A stretch of DNA of 64,000 bases from positions 94,266 to 158,265 of the forward strand of contig NZ_AQQS01000009.1 in assembly GCF_002088275.1 (NCBI RefSeq), written 5' to 3'. This document shows positions 56,283 to 64,000 of this stretch, piece by piece. Position numbers and translations under genes: made by a program. The notes beneath the pieces were generated by a model. That model searched no databases. It saw nothing but the letters and a program-made list of their open reading frames with translations, and was not told where the DNA came from. Positions within the stretch are counted from its first letter, which is position 1; the number at the start of each line of letters is the position of its first letter. Source of the stretch: Aurantimonas sp. 22II-16-19i. GTDB lineage: Bacteria; Pseudomonadota; Alphaproteobacteria; Rhizobiales; Rhizobiaceae.

Positions 56283-58337
56283 TCATGCCGTCCCGGCTTC
56301 CACCCCGCCATCCTTCGGCAGCAGCATCTGGCGGGTGACCACGGCCGCGACGATGGCGGTGCCGATCAGCGTCGAGATGAGTTCCGGCGCGACCAGCAGC
56401 ATCGCCGCGAAGGCCAGCACCCATCGCTCGACCGTGTAGAGCGGCCCGGCAAGCCAGCCGGCGAAGGCCGCCGACAGCGCCGTGATGCCGATGATCGTGC
56501 CGGTGAAGGCGAGGGCGAAGGCGTGCCAGGTGAAGCCCTCGGTGACGATGAGCAGCGACGGCGCGAAGACGAAGACGAAGGGGACGAGCGCCTTGCCCAT
56601 CGACAGCCGGAACGCGGTGTTGCCCGCCTTGAACGGGTTGGCGTTGGCGATGCCCGCCCCGGCATAGGCCGCGAGCGCCACGGGCGGCGTCACGTCGGCG
56701 AGGACGCCGTAGTAGAAGACGAAGAAATGCGCGACCAGCGGCGCGATGCCGAGGAGGCCGAGCACCGGGGCGGCCACCGAGACCATGATCAGGTAGGTCG
56801 CCGTCGTCGGGATGCCGCAGCCCATGACGATGCAGACGATCGCCGTGAGGAACAGGGTGATCAGCAGCGTCAGCGTCGGCACGCCCATGATGTCGAAGGG
56901 GATGAAGGGCGCGATCGATGCGGCCCAGCCGCCGGCGGTCGAGGTGACCATGTAGGCGATCTTGAAGGAGACGCCGGTGAGCGTCACGACGCCGATGATG
57001 ATGCCGACGGTGGCCGCCGCGGCGCCGACCGCGAGCGCGTATTTGGCGCCGAGGACGAAGGCCTCGAAGACGTCGCGCACGGAGATCCGGTTCAAGGGAT
57101 TGCAGAGGCCGACGACGATGCAGGCGGAAATGCCCCAGAAGGCGGCGAGATAGGGTGTGAAGCCCTGCATCAGGATGGCGATCAGAAGGATCAGCGGTAC
57201 CACGGTCGGCCAGTCGCGCTTCAGGACGACCCAGACCTTCGGCAACTCGTCCTTCGTCAGGCCGCGCAGGCCGAGGCGCTTGGCCTCCAGATGCACCTGC
57301 ACGAGGACGCCGAAGAAATGCATGAAGGCCGGCACGATCGCGGCGGTGATGATGGTCGTGTAGGAGACGCCGAGGAACTCGATCATCAGGAAGGCGGCAG
57401 CGCCCATCACCGGCGGGGTGATCTGCCCGCCCGTCGAGGCTGCCGCCTCGACGGCCGCCGCGAAATGGCGCGGATAGCCGATGCGGATCATCGCCGGGAT
57501 GGTCAGCGAGCCGGTGGTCACCGTGTTGGCGATGGAGGAGCCGGAGATCGAGCCGAGCAGCGCCGAGGAGAACACCGAGACCTTGGCCGGGCCGCCGGAA
57601 AACCGCCCCGCCAGCGCCGAGGCGAGGTCGATGAACAGCCGCCCGAGGCCGATCCGGGTGGCGAGCACGCCGAACAGCACGAAGTGGAACACATAGGTGG
57701 CGACGACGCCCACCGGCAGGCCGTAGATGCCCTGGCTGGTCAGGTAGAGATGGTTGACGAGGTTGGTCCAGTCGGCGCCCGGATGGACGAGGACGCCCGG
57801 CGCATAGCGGCCGAAGATGCCGTAGGCCATGACCACCAGGGCGATCAGCGCCAGCGGCCAGCCCATCGAGCGCCGCGTCGCCTCGAGCAGCACGACGATG
57901 AGGATCGTGCCCATGGCGACGTCGATCGGCAGCGGATTGCCGACCCGGAAAGCGAGGTCGTCGAAGATATAGGGCACGTAGAGCGCCGAGACGGCGGCCG
58001 CGACGGCGAAGATCCAGTCGTAGAGCGGCAGGCCGAGGGGCCGCAGCCACGACGACGGGTAGACCGTCTCCTGGCCCTTCTTCGTCGCCGAAAAGACGAG
58101 GAAGATCAGCGCCAGGACGAAGGCGATGTGGACGCCGCGATGGGTCGCCTCACGCAACAGGCCGAAGCCGGCGGTGTAGTAGTGGAAGAGCGACAGGCCG
58201 AAGAGCAGCACCGCCGCGATGAAGGCGGCCGCCTTGCCGAGCGGCCGGAAGCGCACCTCGGGGTCGAAGCGCTCCTCCAGTTCCTTGGTCTTTTCCGGGT
58301 CGAACTCGGCAGTCTGGTGCTCGGCGCTCTGGTTCAT
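56283..58337 (-). CDS. TRAP transporter fused permease (4TM/12TM)
   Basis: 684-aa membrane subunit in which the small and large TRAP permeases are joined, as is standard for TAXI-type systems. About 17 hydrophobic segments are visible. The DctM-like part includes VSVFSSALLGSISGSSIANT and ASTGGQITPPVMGAAAF, and later GCGIPTTATYLIM and DVTPPVALAAYAGAG. The ATG at 58337 (MNQSAEHQTAEF) lies 103 bp after the binding-protein gene on the same strand. Substrate unknown; family members take up dicarboxylates, amino acids or similar anions with sodium. Confidence 0.92.
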   Translation of the reverse strand: MNQSAEHQTAEFDPEKTKELEERFDPEVRFRPLGKAAAFIAAVLLFGLSLFHYYTAGFGLLREATHRGVHIAFVLALIFLVFSATKKGQETVYPSSWLRPLGLPLYDWIFAVAAAVSALYVPYIFDDLAFRVGNPLPIDVAMGTILIVVLLEATRRSMGWPLALIALVVMAYGIFGRYAPGVLVHPGADWTNLVNHLYLTSQGIYGLPVGVVATYVFHFVLFGVLATRIGLGRLFIDLASALAGRFSGGPAKVSVFSSALLGSISGSSIANTVTTGSLTIPAMIRIGYPRHFAAAVEAAASTGGQITPPVMGAAAFLMIEFLGVSYTTIITAAIVPAFMHFFGVLVQVHLEAKRLGLRGLTKDELPKVWVVLKRDWPTVVPLILLIAILMQGFTPYLAAFWGISACIVVGLCNPLNRISVRDVFEAFVLGAKYALAVGAAAATVGIIIGVVTLTGVSFKIAYMVTSTAGGWAASIAPFIPFDIMGVPTLTLLITLFLTAIVCIVMGCGIPTTATYLIMVSVAAPVLGLLGIAPLVAHFFVFYYGVLADVTPPVALAAYAGAGIANANPFKAGNTAFRLSMGKALVPFVFVFAPSLLIVTEGFTWHAFALAFTGTIIGITALSAAFAGWLAGPLYTVERWVLAFAAMLLVAPELISTLIGTAIVAAVVTRQMLLPKDGGVEAGTA

Positions 58338-58440
58338 TGTCTCGGCGATATCCCCGGGGGGCGGGCGGGCCCGGCCATGCGGATGAAACGACACGGCCGC
58401 CGGCAGCTGTGCGCCGGCGGCCGCAGATGCGGAGAGGCGG

Positions 58441-59466
58441 TTACTTCGAGGCCTTGATGCCGGCTTCGTCGTAGAACTTCTGGGCGCCCGGATGCAGCGG
58501 GATGGCGACGCCGCTCAGCGCCGATTCCGCGGTGATCTCCTTGCCCTTGGCATGGCCGGCGTCGAGGAACTTGCGGGTGTTGTCGTTCCACAGCGCCTTG
58601 GTGATCTCGTAGATCAGCTCTTCCGGCTGGTCGGCGCTGGTCACCCACTGGGCACCCACCGACAGCGTCGTCACGTCGGCGTCCTGGCCGTCATAGGTGC
58701 CGGCCGGGATCGTGTTCGTGGCGAAGAAGTCGTAGTCGCTGGTGACCTTCTCGGCCTCGGCACCGGCGATCGGCACGATGGTGATCGGGTTGTTGGAGGC
58801 GAGCTCGACGATCGCGCCGGCCGGGAAGCCGCCGACGAAGAAGAAGGCGTCCATCGCCCCGTCGCGCATGCGGTCCGCCGCCTGGTTGGGCTTGAGATAT
58901 TCCGGCTCGATGTCCGCCTCGGTGATGCCATAGGCCTTGAGGATCAGCCGCGCATCGACGAGAGTGCCGGAGCCCGGCTCGTCGAGGGAGACGCGCTTGC
59001 CCTTCAGGTCGGCCACCGACTGGATGCCGCTGGCCTTGGACGCCACCAGATGGATGCTCTCCGGGTAGAGGTTGGCGATCGCCCGAAGCTTCTCGACCTT
59101 GCCCTTGCCCTCGAAGACGCCGGTGCCGGTCTGCGCCCAATAGGCGACGTCGGACTGGGAGAAGCCGGATTCGATCGCGCCGGAGCCGATGGCGTTGACG
59201 TTGGCGACCGAGCCGTTGGAGGCGATGGCGGTGGCGACGAGGCCGGGCGCGCCGCAGCTGCCGCCCTCGTCACAGGCGCGCGAGCCCGGCGGGTTGGAGA
59301 TGGCGTTGGCGAGAAGGCCGCCGATCGGGAAATAGGTGCCGGCCGTGCCGCCCGTGGCGATGCGGAAGAACTTCATGTCCTGGGCGAGGGAGCCGCCGGC
59401 GGCGAGCGCGCCGAGGGTGACGGCCGCGCCCGCCGCAATCAGTGTCTTCTTGATGGAAAATCGCAT
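58441..59466 (-). CDS. TRAP transporter TAXI-family solute-binding protein
   Basis: 341-aa periplasmic protein. A signal peptide ends at GGSLAQD (near residue 28). The TAXI family start, IATGGTAGTYFPIGGLLAN, follows, with SQSDVAYWA and LYPESIHLVA. AAGGAT supports the ATG at 59466. A CDEGGSCG pair of cysteines near residues 65-71 may form a disulfide. It works with the fused permease encoded downstream; glutamate or other organic acids are possible ligands, not determined. Confidence 0.93.
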   Translation of the reverse strand: MRFSIKKTLIAAGAAVTLGALAAGGSLAQDMKFFRIATGGTAGTYFPIGGLLANAISNPPGSRACDEGGSCGAPGLVATAIASNGSVANVNAIGSGAIESGFSQSDVAYWAQTGTGVFEGKGKVEKLRAIANLYPESIHLVASKASGIQSVADLKGKRVSLDEPGSGTLVDARLILKAYGITEADIEPEYLKPNQAADRMRDGAMDAFFFVGGFPAGAIVELASNNPITIVPIAGAEAEKVTSDYDFFATNTIPAGTYDGQDADVTTLSVGAQWVTSADQPEELIYEITKALWNDNTRKFLDAGHAKGKEITAESALSGVAIPLHPGAQKFYDEAGIKASK

Positions 59467-59684
59467 GAGGCATGATCCTTTCTGCCGGGAGATCGCAATA
59501 CGGCGAGAAGGAAGCATAGCCAGCCGATAGCCGGTCCGAAAGCTTTTATAACCGTTTCGTCAGGTTTTGCGCAACCATCGGCAGCAGGCTCGCGGCGCGC
59601 GCGGGGGCTCTCGCGGATGCGCAGAGGGCTGGGGCCTCTGCCGGTGAGCGTCGGGCCCGCTTGCGGCGGGCCCGGGCGGAGCGC

Positions 59685-61574
59685 TCAGATGTAGCCGTGC
59701 TCGCGCAGGTAGTCGATCACCTGATCGGCCAGATCCTCCGGAGCCGCCATTCCGCCGGCGAGCGTGATTTCGGCGCGCTCGGGGACCTCGTAGGGGCTGT
59801 CGATGCCGGTGAAGTTCTTGATCCGGCCCTCGCGCGCCTTCTTGTAGAGGCCCTTCGCGTCGCGCCTTTCGGCGACGTGCAGCGGCGTGTCGACGAACAC
59901 CTCGACGAACTCGCCGGGCTCCAGCAGGTCGCGCGCCAGCTGCCGCTCGGACCGGAACGGCGAGATGAAGGAGCACAGGACGATGACGCCGGCGTCGACG
60001 AACAGGCGCGCGGTCTCGGCGACGCGGCGGATGTTCTCGACGCGGTCCGCCTCGGTGAAGCCGAGGTCGCGGTTGAGCCCGTGGCGGACGTTGTCGCCGT
60101 CGAGGAGGTAGGTGTGCTTGCCGAGCGCGAAGAGGCGCTTTTCCACGAGATTGGCGACGGTCGACTTGCCGGCGCCGGAAAGCCCGGTGAACCAGATCGC
60201 CGCCGGGCGCTGGCCCATGGCGTCGCCGCGCCGGTGCTTGTCGAGATCGACCGCCTGCCAGTGGATGTTGGCGGCGCGCCGGAGCGCGAAGTCGATCATG
60301 CCGGCGCCGACCGTCAGGTTGCTCAGCCGGTCGATGACGATGAAGCCGCCGGTCGCCGGGTTGTCGGCATAGGCGTCGAAGGCGATCGGCTCGCGGAAGG
60401 ACAGGTTGACGACCGAGACCTCGTTCAGCTCGACCTGCTTGGCGGCGAGATGCTGGAACGAGTTGACGTCGACATTGTACTTGATCTCGGTGACCGAACC
60501 CGAGACCGTCTTGGTGCCGACCTTGAACAGGTAGTTGCGGCCGGGCACCAGCGCGTCGTCATGCATCCAGATCAGATGGGCCGAGAACTGGTCGGCGACT
60601 TCCGGGCGCTCGGCGGCGTCGCAGAGGAGATCGCCGCGGGAGATGTCGATCTCGTCGGCCAGAGTCACGGTCACCGCCTCGCCGGCGACGGCGCGGGTCT
60701 TCTCGCCGTCGAAGGTGACGATCGACTTCACCGTCGAGGTGCGCCCGGAGGCGGCGACGACGAGTTCCTCGCCGACCGAGACGGTGCCGGAGGCGATCGT
60801 GCCGGAATAGCCGCGGAAGTCGAGATTGGGGCGGTTCACCCACTGGACGGGGAAGCGCAGCGGCCGCTCCGCCTCGCTGCCGCGCACGTCGACCGTCTCG
60901 ATGTGCTCGAGCAGCGTCGGGCCGTCGTACCAGCCGAGGCTCTCGCCGCGCTGGGTGACGTTGTCGCCGAAGCGCGCCGACATCGGGATCGGCTGGATGC
61001 TCTCGAAGGCGAGTTCGTTGGCGAACTCGCCGTAGTCGGCGAGGATCTGGTCGAAGACGTCTTTCGAATAGCCGACGAGATCGATCTTGTTGATCGCCAG
61101 GACGACGTTTTTGATGCCGAGCAGCGAGGCGATGTAGGAATGCCGCCGCGTCTGGGTGAGGACGCCCTTGCGCGCGTCGATCAGGATGACCGCGAGATCG
61201 GCGTTGGAGGCGCCGGTCGCCATGTTGCGGGTGTACTGCTCGTGGCCGGGGGTATCGGCAACGATGAACTTGCGCTTCTCGGTGGCGAAGAAGCGGTAGG
61301 CGACGTCGATGGTGATGCCCTGCTCGCGCTCGGCTTCCAGCCCGTCGACGAGAAGCGCGAAGTCGATGTCCTCGCCGACCGTGCCGTGCTTGGCACTGTC
61401 CTTCTGGAGCGTCGCCAGCTGGTCCTCGAAGAGCAGCTTGGTGTCGTAGAGCAGCCGGCCGATCAGGGTCGACTTGCCGTCGTCCACCGAGCCGCAGGTG
61501 AGGAAGCGCAGGAGATCCTTGCGCTCCTGGCGGGAGAGATATTCGGCGAAGGCCGCGGGGTCGAAATTGTCCAT
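59685..61574 (-). CDS. cysNC: Bifunctional sulfate adenylyltransferase GTPase subunit / APS kinase
   Basis: 629-aa fusion. The N-terminal CysN part (1 to about 430) is an EF-Tu-like GTPase with [22 protein letters not shown] and NKIDLV; with CysD it makes APS from sulfate. The C-terminal APS kinase (about 440-629) has the P-loop GLSGAGKST and CSFISPFR, giving PAPS. This is the rhizobial NodQ-like architecture. The ATG shares a base with the cysD stop (TGATG). Confidence 0.95.
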   Translation of the reverse strand: MDNFDPAAFAEYLSRQERKDLLRFLTCGSVDDGKSTLIGRLLYDTKLLFEDQLATLQKDSAKHGTVGEDIDFALLVDGLEAEREQGITIDVAYRFFATEKRKFIVADTPGHEQYTRNMATGASNADLAVILIDARKGVLTQTRRHSYIASLLGIKNVVLAINKIDLVGYSKDVFDQILADYGEFANELAFESIQPIPMSARFGDNVTQRGESLGWYDGPTLLEHIETVDVRGSEAERPLRFPVQWVNRPNLDFRGYSGTIASGTVSVGEELVVAASGRTSTVKSIVTFDGEKTRAVAGEAVTVTLADEIDISRGDLLCDAAERPEVADQFSAHLIWMHDDALVPGRNYLFKVGTKTVSGSVTEIKYNVDVNSFQHLAAKQVELNEVSVVNLSFREPIAFDAYADNPATGGFIVIDRLSNLTVGAGMIDFALRRAANIHWQAVDLDKHRRGDAMGQRPAAIWFTGLSGAGKSTVANLVEKRLFALGKHTYLLDGDNVRHGLNRDLGFTEADRVENIRRVAETARLFVDAGVIVLCSFISPFRSERQLARDLLEPGEFVEVFVDTPLHVAERRDAKGLYKKAREGRIKNFTGIDSPYEVPERAEITLAGGMAAPEDLADQVIDYLREHGYI

Positions 61575-62500
61575 CAGAAATAGCCCTCGCGCTTCTTCTT
61601 CTCCATCGAGCCGGCCTCGTCGTGGTCGATCAGCCGGCCGGACCGCTCGGAGGTGCGGGCGATCAGCATTTCGTGGACGATTTCGGGCAGGCTCGCCGCC
61701 GGCGACTCCATCGCCGCCGTCAGCGGATAGCAGCCGAGCGTGCGGAAGCGGATGAGCCGCAGCTCTGGGGTCTCGCCCGGGGCGAGCGGCAGGCGCTCGT
61801 CGTCGACCATGATCAGCATGCCGTCGCGCTCGACGACGGGGCGCTTCGCCGCGAAATACAGCGGCACGATCGGGATGTCCTCCTTGAGGATGTACTGCCA
61901 GATGTCGAGCTCGGTCCAGTTCGACAGCGGGAAGGCGCGGATCGACTCGCCCTTGCGGACGCGGGCGTTGTAGAGGTTCCACAGCTCGGGGCGCTGGTTC
62001 TTCGGGTCCCAGCCGTGGTTCTCGGTGCGGAACGAGAAGATGCGCTCCTTGGCGCGGCTCTTTTCCTCGTCGCGCCGCGCGCCGCCGAAGGCCGCGTCGA
62101 AGCCGTATTTGGTCAGCGCTTCCTTCAGCGCGTCGGTCTTCATGATGTTGGTGTAGACGGACGAGCCGTGGGTGAAGGGCGTCACGCCCTGCTTCACGCC
62201 GTCCTGGTTGGTGTGGACGATGAGGTCCATCCGCGCATCCCGGGCGGCCTGGTCGCGAAAGGCGATCATCTCGCGGAACTTCCAGGTCGTGTCGACGTGG
62301 AGAAGCGGGAACGGCGGCGGCGAAGGGTAGAAGGCCTTCTTGGCCAGATGCAGCATGACCGACGAATCCTTGCCGATCGAATAGAGCATCACCGGGTTGC
62401 GGAACTCGGCCGCGACCTCGCGCATGACGTGGATCGATTCCGCCTCGAGGCGCTGCAGATGGGTCAGTTCTTGGGCCTTGATGGCCGACGATGCCGACAT
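61574..62500 (-). CDS. cysD: Sulfate adenylyltransferase subunit 2
   Basis: 308-aa ATP pyrophosphatase-family subunit that forms APS. The PP-loop appears as [16 protein letters not shown] (about residues 38-53), with [12 protein letters not shown], and the [21 protein letters not shown] segment typical of CysD. It is translationally coupled to cysNC. No sulfate reductase or nod genes are nearby, so use for cysteine or for sulfated products is open. Confidence 0.95.
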   Translation of the reverse strand: MSASSAIKAQELTHLQRLEAESIHVMREVAAEFRNPVMLYSIGKDSSVMLHLAKKAFYPSPPPFPLLHVDTTWKFREMIAFRDQAARDARMDLIVHTNQDGVKQGVTPFTHGSSVYTNIMKTDALKEALTKYGFDAAFGGARRDEEKSRAKERIFSFRTENHGWDPKNQRPELWNLYNARVRKGESIRAFPLSNWTELDIWQYILKEDIPIVPLYFAAKRPVVERDGMLIMVDDERLPLAPGETPELRLIRFRTLGCYPLTAAMESPAASLPEIVHEMLIARTSERSGRLIDHDEAGSMEKKKREGYF

Positions 62501-62579
62501 GGGTCGATCAGTCCTTCCTTCCGGCAGCGGGACGCCGTCGTGCAGATTATGCCACGTCGCCGTGGCGGTCGATCAGGGT

Positions 62580-63389
62580 TCAGCCTGCGTCCTGCGCCAA
62601 TTTCATGGCAAGCCGAGGATCGGCGAAGGCGACGAAGTGGGGATTGGCGAAATCGACGTCGCTCGCCTGCCGCCGCTTGCCGTAGCGCAGCGGCTGGCCG
62701 TCGAGGGTGGTGACGATGCCGCCGGCCGCGCGCAGCACGGCATCGCCCGCCGCCGTATCCCATTCCATGGTGCGGCCGAGCCGCGGATAGACGTCGGCCT
62801 CGCCCTCGGCGACGAGACAGAACTTGAGGGACGACCCGCGCGAGACGAAGCGTTCGACCTCGTAGCGCTTCAGCCATGCCTCGGTCTCGGCCGAGCCGTG
62901 GGAGCGGCTGCCGACGGCGACGAGACTGTCCGGGGCGGAGCGGGCGACGATCGCCCGGCGCTCGCCGAGAACCCCGTCCTTCACCTCGGCGCGGAAGGCG
63001 CCTTCCTCCGTCGAGCCGGCCCAGAGCGTGCCGATCGCCGGGGCATAGACGACGCCGGCGACGGGAACGCCGTCCTCGACGAGGGCGATGTTGACGGTGA
63101 AGTCGCCGTTGCGGCTGATGAATTCCTTGGTGCCGTCGAGGGGGTCGACGAGGAACAGCTGCCGGGCATCCGCCGGGATCTCGCCTCCGGAGACCGCCTC
63201 CTCGGCGACGATCACCACCTGCGGCGCGAGGCCGGCGAGAAGCGGCTTCATCACCGCCTCGCAGCGGATGTCGGCCTGCGTCACCGGCGAGGAGTCCGCC
63301 TTGGTGGCCGTGTCGAAGGAGGTTCCGTAGATCTTCAGGATCTCGTCGCCGCCGGTCAGAGCGATGGCGGTCAGTTCGGAAAGGGTCAA
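62580..63389 (-). CDS. cysQ: 3'(2'),5'-bisphosphate nucleotidase
   Basis: 269-aa lithium-sensitive phosphatase that removes 3'-phosphate from PAP, the by-product of PAPS use. Metal-site motifs: VAEEAVSGG (near residue 62), VDPLDGTKEF (near 81-90) and EWDTAAGDAVLRAAGG. The start appears to be TTG (giving MTLSELTAIAL), with only a weak ribosome site; no in-frame ATG lies just upstream. Located 79 bp upstream of cysD, probably in one operon. Confidence 0.92.
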   Translation of the reverse strand: MTLSELTAIALTGGDEILKIYGTSFDTATKADSSPVTQADIRCEAVMKPLLAGLAPQVVIVAEEAVSGGEIPADARQLFLVDPLDGTKEFISRNGDFTVNIALVEDGVPVAGVVYAPAIGTLWAGSTEEGAFRAEVKDGVLGERRAIVARSAPDSLVAVGSRSHGSAETEAWLKRYEVERFVSRGSSLKFCLVAEGEADVYPRLGRTMEWDTAAGDAVLRAAGGIVTTLDGQPLRYGKRRQASDVDFANPHFVAFADPRLAMKLAQDAG

Positions 63390-64000
63390 GGCAGGCTCAC
63401 TCGTCTGTCGCGAAAGGCGGATATTCCCTTACGGAAAATCGGCTGGGCAGACAACTTCGGCAGCATGCCCGACGCCTCGGCCTGCCCATGTTGCTCCGCA
63501 GCACGCATAGCAGATGATCATGGCCGTGCAAGCGGCGCGCGTCACGGGCGCTCGTCGCTGCAAGCCGCATCGAGCGCGCGCGGGGCCCCGAGGGCCCGGC
63601 AGCTCGAACCGGTGGCCCCACGGTCCCCGTCGTTCCGCAACGCCATCCGGCCCAATTGTTGCAAAAAACCAACACATTTGAATCAAACGTCCACCGTGTC
63701 CGCGATCGCCTAGTCCGGATTAATTTCTGTCGTCTACGTCTCGACTCCGTGTCTGCGTCGAGACTGCTTCGCGGCGGATCCGGCAAGACGGGACGGGAAC
63801 CGTCCCAGTGGCAGGAGCGGCCTCGCGCATGCGCTCGATGGCGGTGCGGCGATTTGAAAGATGCGGCGCGTAGAAGATGCGGCGCGTAGAAAAAGAATGC
63901 CTCGGGACATCTCGGCCCGCAGGGGGGAAGTGTGATGAAGTCCATGGCGCTGGCGCAAACCGAAACCTGCCGGACGACCTTGCCTTGCGGCGCGGCGGGG
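63390..64000. other. 611-bp region upstream of cysQ without a supported gene
   Basis: Open frames here lack ribosome sites and family resemblance. Visible structure: AT-richer stretches at 63655-63685 and 63715-63730, an 8-bp inverted repeat GTCTCGAC/GTCGAGAC (63738-63745 and 63757-63764), and a 16-bp tandem duplication at 63858-63889. Likely holds the cysQ-cysD promoter and one for a gene beyond the window edge. Confidence 0.55.
63858..63889 (+). repeat. Perfect 16-bp tandem duplication
   Basis: AAGATGCGGCGCGTAG occurs at 63858-63873 and again at 63874-63889 with no change. Probably a recent duplication. Confidence 0.9.

Noticed and set aside
56055..58457. An 800-codon plus-strand open frame antisense to the TRAP permease
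   Set aside because: Translation is almost only Arg, Asp, Glu, Gly and His; the minus strand holds a clear TRAP permease.
63397..63945. A 182-codon minus-strand frame upstream of cysQ
   Set aside because: Composition is atypical, no ribosome site or domain, and it spans a tandem duplication and an inverted repeat.

Overview
The window is high-GC, densely coded bacterial chromosome. It reads as an alphaproteobacterium of the Hyphomicrobiales (Rhizobiales). The evidence is the chvE-gguA-gguB galactose importer, GcrA with GANTC sites at its promoter, RcdA and TrcR homologues, BrnT/BrnA, bifunctional CysNC, and rhizobial gene orders such as argD-argF-hslO, rph-rdgB-hemW, hrcA-grpE and dnaB-alr-radA-cvpA-purF. 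The genus cannot be fixed from the sequence alone. No tRNA, rRNA, CRISPR array, phage or intact insertion sequence was seen.

Layout. 1-5.5 kb: an RND efflux operon with two lipoprotein adaptors and one pump. 5.6-13 kb: a GntR-regulated D-galactose module (periplasmic binding protein, ABC ATPase, permease, galactose dehydrogenase, KDGal kinase, KDPGal aldolase) with translationally coupled genes. 13-17 kb: TrcR-like regulator, Ca2+/Na+ exchanger-like protein, quinone oxidoreductase, a probable trans-acting small RNA, RcdA. 17-29 kb: cobalamin genes cobQ, cbiX, cobH, cobL, cobI and a cbiG-cobJ fusion, interrupted by a TSUP permease and a GGDEF/EAL protein. cbiX is preceded by a leader that resembles a cobalamin riboswitch and ends in a hairpin covering the ribosome binding site. 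29-38.7 kb: yraN, rsmI, a TetR/Rid divergent pair with a double operator, hemW-rdgB-rph, then Uma2 and FAD-oxidoreductase genes placed before hrcA-grpE. 38.9-47.5 kb: dnaB-alr-[brnTA, DUF1294]-radA-cvpA-purF-SDR. 47.6-50.2 kb: a low-GC membrane protein, an isolated phnM, gcrA. 50.6-56 kb: argD-argF-hslO and a diguanylate cyclase. 56-63.4 kb: TAXI-type TRAP transporter, then cysNC-cysD and cysQ.

How the parts work together. The 5.6-13 kb block imports galactose and starts the De Ley-Doudoroff route; lactonase and galactonate dehydratase are not in the window. The corrin genes combine CbiX and CbiG, which are cobalt-early markers, with Cob-type methyltransferases, so the organism probably inserts cobalt early. 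cysD/cysNC make APS and PAPS, and cysQ removes PAP. Three cell-cycle regulators (trcR, rcdA, gcrA) and two c-di-GMP enzymes lie among housekeeping genes. Mobile or repetitive DNA is limited to short inverted-repeat elements, tandem repeats and small accessory insertions.
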